Of a DNA stretch of 8,100 bases, positions 1-7,328 are shown one piece after another (positions within the stretch are counted from its first letter, which is position 1; each line of letters opens with the position of its first letter). The position numbers and the translations under genes are program-made. Under the pieces are notes generated by a model that saw only the letters and a list, made by a program, of their open reading frames with translations, had not been told where the DNA came from and searched no databases. The stretch spans positions 1 through 8,100 of the forward strand of contig DNFX01000287.1 in assembly GCA_003486795.1 (NCBI GenBank), written 5' to 3'. This DNA comes from Actinomycetota bacterium. Its GTDB lineage: Bacteria > Actinomycetota > Humimicrobiia > Humimicrobiales > Humimicrobiaceae.

Positions 1-723
1 CTTTTTCTGGCCGGAAGCAAGTTCCTCGCTTATATTCAAAAATGGTTTTTGTGACGGTGATGATAAGTGGACAGATATATCAGTTCGCATGGTTTTCAGA
101 TTTGTATCTACAGGATTCTTTATGCCCAGCTTTAAAAACGAACCGCTGATTTCTTTAATTACAGCTTCCGGAGCGGAATTCTCAGAAATAAAACTGCCTC
201 TGTCTGCCCTTATTATAACTTCCCCGGTGCTCCAGCTCCCTCTGCCGAGCATAAACCTCTTTACATCATAGAGACCTTCCATTATTTCGAGTTTATCCGG
301 AGATTTAAAAAACTTTTCTGCTTTTCTGTAAAGCCATTTTGCCGGTTTTCTGAAAAACACAAGTAGAAAACGATGTATAAATCTGAAATCTGCATCAAAT
401 GGTGTCGGGAAATAACAGACATATATGTTATATTTCGCACATGCTGAAAAAGCGCTTAAATATGTCGCATTTATAAATATGTCATAGCTTCCTGTAATAT
501 TTTCTGAATAATCATCTGAAATAAAAGGGAGTACTTTCAAATTTACCTTTGAAAGATCAAGATTCAGCCTTTCGGATACTTCCGATAAATCACTATACAG
601 ATCAGTTATCAAATCAACCTTATAACTGTTGTTTTTTGAAAGCACTTCTGCCATTTTGCAGCTATATCTTTCACCACCACCAAGAGTTGAGAGGTATCTG
701 TCAAAAATACCAATTTTTATCAT
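1..723 (-). CDS. GT4-like glycosyltransferase, N-terminal part (3' end outside window)
   Basis: Open frame of 241 codons running off the left edge without a stop, so the C-terminal half is missing. The protein starts MIKIGIFDRYLSTLGGGERY, the first beta strand and glycine-rich loop of a GT-B fold GT4-type enzyme (GGGER at about 15-19). Further Rossmann-like strands follow at about 35-40 (VDLIT), 79-86 (SYDIFINA) and 99-105 (NIYVCYF, then PTP). Family knowledge suggests transfer of a sugar from a nucleotide donor to a lipid-linked or growing glycan; the donor-binding domain is not in the window, so specificity is unknown. From about residue 150 the sequence stops looking like the usual GT4 N-domain and becomes short beta-like strands with polar loops, suggesting an inserted domain. 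The ATG at 721-723 is preferred because the protein begins directly with the fold's first strand; an in-frame TAA lies ten codons upstream. The Shine-Dalgarno is weak. It is last of the five leftward genes seen, 71 bp after the preceding stop. Confidence 0.85.
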   Translation of the reverse strand, partial: MIKIGIFDRYLSTLGGGERYSCKMAEVLSKNNSYKVDLITDLYSDLSEVSERLNLDLSKVNLKVLPFISDDYSENITGSYDIFINATYLSAFSACAKYNIYVCYFPTPFDADFRFIHRFLLVFFRKPAKWLYRKAEKFFKSPDKLEIMEGLYDVKRFMLGRGSWSTGEVIIRADRGSFISENSAPEAVIKEISGSFLKLGIKNPVDTNLKTMRTDISVHLSSPSQKPFLNISEELASGQKK

Positions 724-794
724 TTTTTTACCATTCTTTTTAATCAGTTTTTAATCCGTGGCTGATGTTTCTGATGCCAGGTAGAAACCCGGAA
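724..794. other. Intergenic spacer with short direct repeat
   Basis: 71 bp between two leftward glycosyltransferase genes. It contains a 9 bp direct repeat, TTTTTAATC, at 737-745 and 748-756. I see no strong hairpin followed by a T-run in the leftward sense, so read-through from the upstream gene is likely. No ORF or convincing promoter is visible. Confidence 0.4.
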
Positions 795-2303
795 TCAAAA
801 ATCTTTTAACCATTTTATTATCTCTTTATCCGTTATTATTGCATTTTTTCTGGTTTTAATCCTGTCAGGCATTTTCTGAAAAAGCAGAATAAAAAATTCA
901 AAGAATATTTTTATCCTTATTGGAATATCAGGTCTTGAAACAGCCCTTTTTCTTATTTTCATAATTATTCCATATCCGAGACTGATAAATGCATTCGCAG
1001 TAAAAGACAGATAATTTTTTAAAAATGCCTTAAACCATGCACATTTGTATATCATTAAAAGCCTGTTTCTTAAAACATGATATGTAAAACTATATGACCA
1101 TTCCTTTCCTGAACCGCAATGAAAATGACGCAGTACAGAATCAGTACAGATGTAATTTCTGTATCCAGCCAGTTTCAGACGCCAGAAAAAATCTATATCT
1201 TCATAATATGTAAAAAATTTTTTGTCAAAAAAACCTGTACTGTCAAGCACGCTTTTTCTGCATAAAAAACCTGTTCCCGGTATGGCAAATACTTCCGTTA
1301 TTTTATCAATATGCTGAATTGTGCTAATGTCTTCTTCTGTACTTCCATACATGTTATCGAATTTTTCATATGCGATTTCTTTTGCATAGAATTTTTTATT
1401 CAGCATGCTTCCCATGCTGTTTATTATATATTCTGGTGAAGGAAGTTCGGAACCGGGGATATCAAGAGTTATTGTTTTTCTGTCTTTCCCAATGCTTTCT
1501 GAAAAATAATCTTTACCTGCAATGTTGATATTTATTGTCTCCCCGGCAGCCAGTCCTGAAAAATCAATCTTCAGACTGATTCCAGAGTTATTATCAGTAA
1601 CCGGAATTGCAATTAAAGATTCCCTGCCTAATTTATAAACAGTGTCTCCGTTTTTATTTTTCCCTGCCGGCACCACCCCCTTAAGATATCTGATACTCCT
1701 CTGTAAAAGGAGTCTGGAATCTTCACTTTCATTATTTATATTCTTTTCTGATTTGTGAATTATCCGGGAAATATCAGAAGTATTAGTATTTTTTAATTCA
1801 ATTTTGTTTATTTCACCATAAAAAATATCCTGGCTTCCGTATTTTTCATTGTCTGCGCCGAAATAAATATTTAAAGGATAATAACGGTAATAAAAAAAAA
1901 TCTTTGAACCTACTGCTCCGACTCTGCATTCTTTATCCCCGCAGACTTTCAATTCCTTTTCTTTATCCGCCAGGGTCTCTACCATGGAAATGAGCCATTT
2001 GCTGTCAGCAACACAGTCATTATTGATAATTGCAATCAGTTCACCTTTCGCATGTCTTATTCCGATATTATTTCCCTCTGCAAACCCGGTATTGCTTCTG
2101 CAGGCAATTATTTCTACAAAAGGGAAATTTTCACGGGTAAAACGTACTGAATCGTCAGCAGAAGCATTATCGACCATAATAATCTGGATTTTTTCTTTTG
2201 GATAATCAAGGCAGTTTAGTGATTCAAAAAGATTTTTCAGATAGGTCTTTCCATTATAATTAACTGTTATTACTGAAACAATAGGCAAAGAATTTATATC
2301 CAA
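795..2303 (-). CDS. GT2 family glycosyltransferase with a beta-rich insertion (WbbL/rhamnosyltransferase-like)
   Basis: 502 residues, clearly longer than the roughly 300-350 usual for this type. The GT-A catalytic core is recognisable in two pieces. Residues 7-135 hold PIVSVITVNYNG, the nucleotide-binding strand with VDNASADD (44-51), NTGFAEGNN (71-79) and INND (93-96) in the DxD position that binds metal and sugar nucleotide. Residues about 338-400 hold IPGTGFLCRK, the YYEDIDFFWRL motif (E368-D369, probable catalytic base region) and RHFHCGSG (392-399). Between them, about 145-337, is extra sequence with a strand-rich part at about 219-283. The C-terminus (about 426-490) has amphipathic and hydrophobic helices plus basic residues, typical of membrane-associated GT2 enzymes. 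Known relatives transfer rhamnose or other sugars to lipid-linked glycans; the substrate here is unknown. The start is TTG: an in-frame TAA lies directly before it, an AAGG sits 6 nt upstream, and the next ATG would remove the first catalytic strands. It follows the previous stop by 23 bp, suggesting co-transcription. Confidence 0.93.
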   Translation of the reverse strand: MDINSLPIVSVITVNYNGKTYLKNLFESLNCLDYPKEKIQIIMVDNASADDSVRFTRENFPFVEIIACRSNTGFAEGNNIGIRHAKGELIAIINNDCVADSKWLISMVETLADKEKELKVCGDKECRVGAVGSKIFFYYRYYPLNIYFGADNEKYGSQDIFYGEINKIELKNTNTSDISRIIHKSEKNINNESEDSRLLLQRSIRYLKGVVPAGKNKNGDTVYKLGRESLIAIPVTDNNSGISLKIDFSGLAAGETININIAGKDYFSESIGKDRKTITLDIPGSELPSPEYIINSMGSMLNKKFYAKEIAYEKFDNMYGSTEEDISTIQHIDKITEVFAIPGTGFLCRKSVLDSTGFFDKKFFTYYEDIDFFWRLKLAGYRNYICTDSVLRHFHCGSGKEWSYSFTYHVLRNRLLMIYKCAWFKAFLKNYLSFTANAFISLGYGIIMKIRKRAVSRPDIPIRIKIFFEFFILLFQKMPDRIKTRKNAIITDKEIIKWLKDF

Positions 2304-2313
2304 TTAATACCTT
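2304..2313 (-). promoter_or_regulatory. Ribosome binding site deciding a TTG start
   Basis: On the minus strand AAGG (2310-2313) lies 6 nt before TTG (2301-2303), and the codon directly before TTG is TAA (2304-2306). Together these fix the start of the 502-residue GT2 enzyme at a non-ATG codon. Confidence 0.7.
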
Positions 2314-2326
2314 TCGGAAAAATTCC

Positions 2327-4639
2327 CTAAAGTTTTCTTGCAAGAAAATATCTGCTTGTAAACTGAAGGCCAAGCAGTTTGTCAATATTCTCAAAATCTC
2401 TGCTTATAAGGTCCACCTTGTCCTCAATACCTGTTTTTTCTTCACTGCCGGTTTTTATACCTGAAATTATCTGCTTAAGTTCATTCATGTCATAACCGAG
2501 ATTTTTTATCTCAAACATAAGCTGCTTGAATATATTAAAATATATAAGTAACAGCCTTTCCCTGTTTTTTCTGTTAAGTTCATTTATTTCAGTATTTATC
2601 TGCAGGTGAATATTATTATTTATAGATTTCATTACTTCATTGAAGCTTTTCCTGACACTTTCAAAATACAGGCTGGTAAGAGAATAGAAATATTTTTTCA
2701 GTTTGCCTTTGATAGATTTGTCATTATTGAGTTCTTCCGAATTCAGGATATCAAATTTGCTCAGTAGTTTAAGATTTCTGAAATTGTCCTGTCTGAATTT
2801 GATTTCAGTAAGTTCAAACAATTCGTTTTTCCCGTAAAGTTCACCGATTTCAGAATAGTCTTTGGCAAGCTTTGATTCTTCATCAAATTTTTCATAATTA
2901 CCCTCTTCGATTATATCAAAACCAGCATTCTTGAGAATGTATTCAATTGTAAAATTGTCTATTGTTTCCCTGTTGTCAAATGATTTTCCGCTTAAATTTA
3001 CAAGCTGGCTCAGCCCTCTTTTTTCAGGAACCGAGAAAAACAGTATTCCATCGTTCTTCAATCGCATGTTTATTATGTTTATGATGTCATAAAAGTTTTT
3101 GGAAGTAAGACTCTGGAAAGCATTGTTGATAATAACTGCGTCAAAGCTTGTTCTTTTTAATATTGCATTCTTGATGCTGCTTATTATTTCCTCGTAATCT
3201 TCCTCCAGGTTCTTTTTTTCTGTTTCCAGATTTGTTTCAATAAAAAAGACTTTGCCGAGTTCACTTTCCCCGATGTACTGTGCGTCTCTGTTCTTATTAT
3301 CAGTTATAAATAAAGCACTTGTAATACCTTCAATGTTATTTTTAACAAGACTTATCATTTTTTTATTCTGCATCTCAATTATTTTAAGCATGTTCTTCTT
3401 GTCTGATGCAGGCTCAGATTTTACGCAGTAGTCAACAAGAGGCCTTGCAACATTCTGCCATGAATATTTTGGTGCAATCTTGTTCAGATTTCTCTTATAT
3501 ATTTCACGCAGACTCTTATTGGAAAGAATACTGTCAAGAACACGCGCCAGATTCTGGGCATTTTCATATCTGACCACTTCTCCGATATTCTCTTCTTTTA
3601 CAAGCTTTGCAATCGAATCACCTTCAGTAGAAATAATCGGCAGTCTTGCCCATATATAGTCCATTACCCTGGTCCTGTATGAAAACTCTGTTTCTATTCT
3701 CTTCTGGTGAATGGATATGCCCACATCTGCTTCCAGAAGAAAATTCTGCCTTAAGTCATAAGGAGTCCATTCGTTGAAAAATACGTATTCATCAAGCAAA
3801 TCAAGTTCTTTGCTTAGATTGATTGCCTCAATACATTTCTGCATTTCGGGAAGTTTTGGATCCGGGTGCTTTATTCCGATAAACACAAGCTTTACATCGC
3901 TTCTGTGTCTCACTATTTCCCACACTGCTTTTATGGCAGTAAGAGGATCAAGCCAGTTCCATATTCCCCCTCCCCAGAGAATGATTTTATCTTCAGTGTT
4001 TATTTTGGGGAATACAGTTCTTATCATTTCCCTGTTATGTTCCGGTGTATTTGCCGGTATTCCGAAAGGTACCACATCAATTAATTTCCTGAAGGAACTG
4101 TCGTTATCATAATTATATGGATTTACTCTTCCAAGGGCTGTAAGCATTCCAATCCAGTAATCTCTCTGCTTCTCGCTTGCACATATAAAAAAATCCCCTA
4201 TTGAAAGCTGGAGATTAAGAATGTTCAGATTGTTTTTGTCTATTCTTACTCTTTCCGCCTCATTTTCGTTTCTGTACATCTCAAGACTTTCAAGATTAAA
4301 AGGATTATACAGATCTACGACTATCCTGCCTTTGAAATTTCTGATATACGGAAAGTAATAAAGAAGATGTCCCTGTATGAAAATAGTATCTGAATATTCA
4401 AGTGCTTTCTGTATGGATTTATAATTATTCAGATCATAAGTGAAGGATTTAAAACCCGGAGTCTCTATATCTATTTTATTGGGAACCGCCAGTGTTACAT
4501 CACAGGCTGAGGAAAGAATTTTTGATAGTTCATAAAACCTGATTCCCGGACCGGCCATATTCTGTCCGATATAATCATAACTTATAACCAGAACTCTTTT
4601 CTTTCCTGTTATATTTTCAGAAATTATCTCATTTTCCAT
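2327..4639 (-). CDS. GT4 family glycosyltransferase fused to a methyltransferase-like domain and helical tail
   Basis: 770 residues, about twice a normal GT4 enzyme. Residues about 14-405 form a GT-B/GT4 unit: first strand KRVLVISYDYIGQ, an acceptor-side glycine loop (MAGPGIRFYEL), VVPFGIPAN (189-197), the start of the C-domain LWGGGIWNWLDP (221-232), VFIGIKHPD, and the donor-site region FSYRTRVMDYIWARLPIIS (319-337). Residues about 440-580 resemble the later half of a class I SAM methyltransferase: FDAVIINNAFQSLT (499-512), then NMRLKNDGILFFSVPE (524-539) and a final strand NAGFDIIEEG. The expected GxGxG SAM-binding loop is not visible; the corresponding place reads SALFITDNKNRDAQYIGE, so activity is doubtful. 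Residues about 640-770 are strongly helical and charged, possibly coiled coil. The ATG is supported by AGGAG 5 nt upstream. It lies between two GT2 genes (74 bp after one, 23 bp before the other). Likely role: sugar transfer in surface glycan assembly, with a non-catalytic or regulatory added domain (inference). Confidence 0.9.
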   Translation of the reverse strand: MENEIISENITGKKRVLVISYDYIGQNMAGPGIRFYELSKILSSACDVTLAVPNKIDIETPGFKSFTYDLNNYKSIQKALEYSDTIFIQGHLLYYFPYIRNFKGRIVVDLYNPFNLESLEMYRNENEAERVRIDKNNLNILNLQLSIGDFFICASEKQRDYWIGMLTALGRVNPYNYDNDSSFRKLIDVVPFGIPANTPEHNREMIRTVFPKINTEDKIILWGGGIWNWLDPLTAIKAVWEIVRHRSDVKLVFIGIKHPDPKLPEMQKCIEAINLSKELDLLDEYVFFNEWTPYDLRQNFLLEADVGISIHQKRIETEFSYRTRVMDYIWARLPIISTEGDSIAKLVKEENIGEVVRYENAQNLARVLDSILSNKSLREIYKRNLNKIAPKYSWQNVARPLVDYCVKSEPASDKKNMLKIIEMQNKKMISLVKNNIEGITSALFITDNKNRDAQYIGESELGKVFFIETNLETEKKNLEEDYEEIISSIKNAILKRTSFDAVIINNAFQSLTSKNFYDIINIINMRLKNDGILFFSVPEKRGLSQLVNLSGKSFDNRETIDNFTIEYILKNAGFDIIEEGNYEKFDEESKLAKDYSEIGELYGKNELFELTEIKFRQDNFRNLKLLSKFDILNSEELNNDKSIKGKLKKYFYSLTSLYFESVRKSFNEVMKSINNNIHLQINTEINELNRKNRERLLLIYFNIFKQLMFEIKNLGYDMNELKQIISGIKTGSEEKTGIEDKVDLISRDFENIDKLLGLQFTSRYFLARKL

Positions 4640-4649
4640 AGAAACTCCT
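4640..4649 (-). promoter_or_regulatory. Strong Shine-Dalgarno site
   Basis: On the minus strand AGGAG (complement of 4645-4649) lies 5 nt before the ATG at 4637-4639. It is the clearest ribosome binding site in the window and points to independent, efficient translation start of the 770-residue protein rather than coupling to the gene before it. Confidence 0.7.
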
Positions 4650-4690
4650 GTAATTGATTATTTAAACTTAATAATAAAATAAAATCATAT

Positions 4691-4720
4691 TAATTAAAAT
4701 ATTTAAATATTTTTTAATTA
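4691..4720. repeat. AT-only inverted repeat overlapping a stop codon
   Basis: Positions 4696-4713 form a perfect 18 bp palindrome, AAAATATTTAAATATTTT. The symmetry extends with TAATT (4691-4695) against AATTA (4716-4720) if two bases (4714-4715) bulge out. It overlaps the TAA stop (4714-4716) of the leftward GT2 gene and fills part of the 74 bp spacer before the next gene. All pairs are A:T, so an RNA hairpin would be weak and it lacks the GC stem of an intrinsic terminator. It could be a protein site, a melting region or merely AT-rich spacer. Confidence 0.4.
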
Positions 4721-5769
4721 TTTGATAAAGATTTATAAGACTTTCTTATTTTTAATATTCTCCATGAATTTCTGAATTTTAATAACAGATTAAACAGGAA
4801 AAAAAACGAATTTATTAGATATGCTTTTGCCAGCGGTATAACCTGATCTTTTGTAGCCTGTGTCTTCAGCCATTTTGGTTCCAGGCTGAAAAAAATCTTA
4901 AATATATTTATGCAGCCTGAATTAACGACCACACATCTTATTCTGTTTTTATGATAGAAATAATAAAAATTTTTTGAAAATTTTCCTGTTGAAGCTCCTT
5001 CAAAATGTCTTGCCAGTGCTGAAGGTTCCAAAGTTATCTTAAAACCTGATTTCCTTACTTTAAGGCAGTAGTCAAGTTCCTCAAAATATGCCGGCCGGTA
5101 ACCGCTGTCAAAACCTCCGAGTTTTTTAAATAAATCGAAAGGGGTCATAAAAAAGGCCCCCGTAATATAATCAGGATTAATTTTTTCAATAGAGCTCAGG
5201 TATTCATTGTCATTTTCTATAATTTTTGAAACATCGAGCTTGCTGCCTGCACCTTTATGATATGTCACATAATTCGGAAGAATAAACCCGCCCATATTCT
5301 GGATAATATCTCTGTCATATTCAAGAATAAGCCCCCCTGCAGCTCCGGTAATATTACTGCTTCGGGTGTTTGCAATCTGTTCATGATTTTTTCCGTCTGA
5401 TGAAAAAACTCCGGCAAGATTCCGGATTGAAAAATCATCAAGTATCATATCCGGGTTTATCAATAAAATAAGATCAAAATCCGTTTTTTTATTTTTTCTG
5501 TTTAATACTATTTTGAAAACAACATGATTGATTGCACCTGCAAAACCAATATTTTTATTTAGTTTTACAAACCTGAAATTCGAATAAGGGATTCTGCTCT
5601 CGGCATTCCTGTAATTTTTAACTATCTCAGCAGTTTTGTCAGAAGAAGCATTATCAATAACAAAAAGAGAATAATTTTTGTAATTCTGATTTGCTATTGA
5701 GAACAGACATCTTTCAATAAAATTCTCGCTGTTATAGGTTACAATGATAATCAGTACTTTCTTTTCCAT
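4714..5769 (-). CDS. GT2 family glycosyltransferase (WbbL/rhamnosyltransferase-like)
   Basis: 351 residues, ordinary length for a soluble or membrane-associated GT2 enzyme. The GT-A fold is easy to follow: VLIIIVTYNSENFIERCL (5-22), VIDNASSDKT (37-46), NKNIGFAGAIN (71-81), the metal and nucleotide-sugar site LINPD (103-107), GAFFMTP (204-210), the FEELDYCLK catalytic-base region (229-237) and RHFEGASTG (254-262). Known relatives add rhamnose or related sugars to lipid-linked oligosaccharides or teichoic-type and cell-wall glycans at the cytoplasmic membrane face; the sugar here cannot be told. The C-terminus has a hydrophobic stretch (about 316-330, LINSFFFLFNLLL) followed by many basic residues, suggesting membrane attachment. 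It starts 13 bp after the preceding stop with only a weak AAAGA ahead of ATG, so translational coupling is plausible. An in-frame TAA two codons before the ATG rules out a longer start. Unlike the other GT2 enzyme in this block it carries no large insertion. Confidence 0.94.
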   Translation of the reverse strand: MEKKVLIIIVTYNSENFIERCLFSIANQNYKNYSLFVIDNASSDKTAEIVKNYRNAESRIPYSNFRFVKLNKNIGFAGAINHVVFKIVLNRKNKKTDFDLILLINPDMILDDFSIRNLAGVFSSDGKNHEQIANTRSSNITGAAGGLILEYDRDIIQNMGGFILPNYVTYHKGAGSKLDVSKIIENDNEYLSSIEKINPDYITGAFFMTPFDLFKKLGGFDSGYRPAYFEELDYCLKVRKSGFKITLEPSALARHFEGASTGKFSKNFYYFYHKNRIRCVVVNSGCINIFKIFFSLEPKWLKTQATKDQVIPLAKAYLINSFFFLFNLLLKFRNSWRILKIRKSYKSLSNN

Positions 5770-5782
5770 TATTCTTTAACTG

Positions 5783-7237
5783 TTATTTTTTTACTTTTCT
5801 TTTAAGTATTCTGGAGTATCCGTAAATTTTTCTTAACGGATTTTTACTTACAATGTTTTCCAGTTCACTGATCCTGATATCTTTTTCTTTTATCATATTT
5901 ATCTGGTTTTTTATTATTCTGTTGCAGTTTTTAAGAGCTTCTTCTTTCTCAAAGAAAATCTGCTTCTCTGTATTTATGTCAGGGGCAAAATCCGGTTTTA
6001 AAATCCATTCTGTAAATGGCCTGATGGTTTCAGAAAAAATGAAATTTTTTATAGCATATTTCTTCGCTTTCTCGGCTGTTTTGGCAAGCTCCTCTTTTTT
6101 CCCTGAAAGAAGTATAAGCTTACGGGCAAGATCAGAGGGATCATGCGGCCTGAAGGTATATCCTATTTTTTCTTTTTCTATTATTTCTGTAAGTTCACAT
6201 ACATTCGATGAAATGACCGGAAAACCTGCCCTCATCCAGTCAAGAATCCTGCTTTTGCTTCCAAGTTTTACTTCATAAATATCTTTATCTATATTTATAC
6301 CTATATCAGCTTCGAAATAATAATTCGGAACATCTTTTCCGTTTATCCATCCCATTAAAAGGAAGTTTTTCTTAAAATCCCTTTTATTTACCAGTTCCGT
6401 AAAATGAGGATAGGTAATTACATCCTGTTCAGGTATTTCACCGCCGGTTGAGACAAATTTTATCTTCGGGTTTTCCTTTATAGCCATTGTCAGACCTTTA
6501 AAAAGCGTATCTACATCAGTCCAGGTATTAAAACCACCGGTCCATAAAACAACAAAATCATCTTCTTTTATAATGCCCTTTCCGCGAAATACCTGCTTTT
6601 CGTGATTGTAGTCCTCATCCGGAATGCCTATCGGTATCACCCTCGTAAATTCATACCCTGAAGTTTTCCTGTTCAGCCTTCCTGCAGCCCCTAGTTCACC
6701 AATAGTGGCATAAGCCTGCCTGTTTGAAACACATGAAAATATATCTGCATTCCTCAGAATGCTGTATTCTTTGTTCCAGTAATGAAAAAGGCATTCATCA
6801 GAATCGTCTGTAAAAGCTCTTGCCTGTCCTTCCGCCATTACATGTCCGAATAAATCAGCCCAGAACGGTATTTCAATTTTTCCTTTCAGGGACTGAAGCA
6901 CTTCTGAAGCTGCAAAACTCGGATAAAAAGTCGCTCCTGCAATAATATCAGGGCGAAAATCAGTTACCAGACCGGATAGTAAGTCTGTGTCCTCGAAATC
7001 CTCAGAAGATATAATGTGGTTTAAAAACTGTCTGCCTTTATATGAATTCCATTTATTTAATGTGGTTTTGAAATCTTCATCAAATGCTGAAGGAATTGCA
7101 TAAGAAATAAGGCATATGTCATGATTTTCCTTTAAAAGAGGCATCAGAAACTGCCACGTTCTTATCCCTGTCCCATATGCTTTTTTATCATTTTCAAACG
7201 GAAGAGGGCTCATACCGAAAAGAATGATTTTGCTCAT
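5783..7237 (-). CDS. GT4 family glycosyltransferase with C-terminal coiled-coil tail
   Basis: 484 residues. A GT-B fold spans about 1-412: first strand SKIILFGMSPLP, glycine loop and helix GTGIRTWQF (22-30), RPDIIAGATFYP (95-106), VIPIGIPDEDY (200-210), start of the donor domain LWTGGFNTWTD (231-241), FVSTGG (261-266), ADIGINID (310-317) and the donor-site helix SKSRILDWMRAGFPVIS (327-343). Residues about 424-464 are charged and heptad-like (KQIFFEKEEALKNCNRIIKN onward), predicted coiled coil, followed by a basic tail ending KRKVKK; this may serve oligomerisation or binding to the membrane or a partner enzyme. The protein shares motifs with the 770-residue GT4 enzyme two genes downstream, so the two are probably paralogues. 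Substrate unknown. It is the first gene of the leftward block. AAGGA lies 6-8 nt before the ATG and an in-frame TGA six codons upstream supports this start. A promoter candidate lies about 60 bp ahead. Confidence 0.92.
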   Translation of the reverse strand: MSKIILFGMSPLPFENDKKAYGTGIRTWQFLMPLLKENHDICLISYAIPSAFDEDFKTTLNKWNSYKGRQFLNHIISSEDFEDTDLLSGLVTDFRPDIIAGATFYPSFAASEVLQSLKGKIEIPFWADLFGHVMAEGQARAFTDDSDECLFHYWNKEYSILRNADIFSCVSNRQAYATIGELGAAGRLNRKTSGYEFTRVIPIGIPDEDYNHEKQVFRGKGIIKEDDFVVLWTGGFNTWTDVDTLFKGLTMAIKENPKIKFVSTGGEIPEQDVITYPHFTELVNKRDFKKNFLLMGWINGKDVPNYYFEADIGINIDKDIYEVKLGSKSRILDWMRAGFPVISSNVCELTEIIEKEKIGYTFRPHDPSDLARKLILLSGKKEELAKTAEKAKKYAIKNFIFSETIRPFTEWILKPDFAPDINTEKQIFFEKEEALKNCNRIIKNQINMIKEKDIRISELENIVSKNPLRKIYGYSRILKRKVKK

Positions 7238-7279
7238 TGATTTCCTTAATTTTCATGATGGTTTTATATTTGCATCAAT

Positions 7280-7308
7280 TTGCCTTAAATCTTCATTTAT
7301 TATATATT
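7280..7308 (+). promoter_or_regulatory. Candidate sigma-70-type promoter for the Ig-like protein gene
   Basis: TTGCCT (7280-7285), a 17 bp spacer and TATATT (7303-7308, 5 of 6 to consensus). Transcription would begin near 7315, about 50 nt before the ATG. The -10 box overlaps the one drawn for the opposite strand. It is supported by spacing and divergent gene layout, but weakened by high AT content. Confidence 0.35.
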
Positions 7309-7328
7309 TACTTAAAATTAAAAAGCAA
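7299..7328 (-). promoter_or_regulatory. Candidate sigma-70-type promoter for the glycosyltransferase block
   Basis: Read on the minus strand: TTGCTT (complement of 7323-7328), an 18 bp spacer, then a consensus TATAAT (complement of 7299-7304). Transcription would begin near 7291, giving a leader of about 55 nt. The -35 box is poor (3 of 6) and the region is very AT-rich, so chance matches are easy. Confidence 0.35.

Noticed and set aside
89..743. Two short plus-strand ORFs (89-271 and 549-743)
   Set aside because: Both lie opposite the partial GT4 gene, which has clear fold motifs in its own frame. Their translations have no recognisable features and no good ribosome binding site.
737..756. 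Direct repeat TTTTTAATC twice with a 2 bp gap, considered as a regulator site
   Set aside because: Too short and too A/T-rich to separate from chance in a spacer of this composition.
1892..1900. Run of nine A residues within the GT2 gene, a possible slippage or phase-variation site
   Set aside because: The reading frame is intact through it, it encodes Phe codons (KIFFYY on the minus strand), and similar A/T runs are common in this AT-rich sequence.
1984..2205. Plus-strand ORF of 73 codons
   Set aside because: Antisense shadow of the conserved N-terminal catalytic part of the GT2 gene.
3774..4112. Overlapping plus-strand ORFs of 112 and 72 codons
   Set aside because: Both are opposite the GT4 donor domain of the 770-residue protein; no independent evidence for translation.
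4650..4713. Internal promoter before the 770-residue GT4 gene
   Set aside because: Several -10-like strings can be drawn in this AT-only stretch (for example TATGAT on the minus strand), but none has a convincing -35 partner.
5853..6278. Plus-strand ORF of 141 codons with hydrophobic stretches
   Set aside because: It is antisense to the coiled-coil and donor-domain region of the 484-residue GT4 gene. Its apparent membrane segments result from reading charged Lys/Glu codons in reverse.
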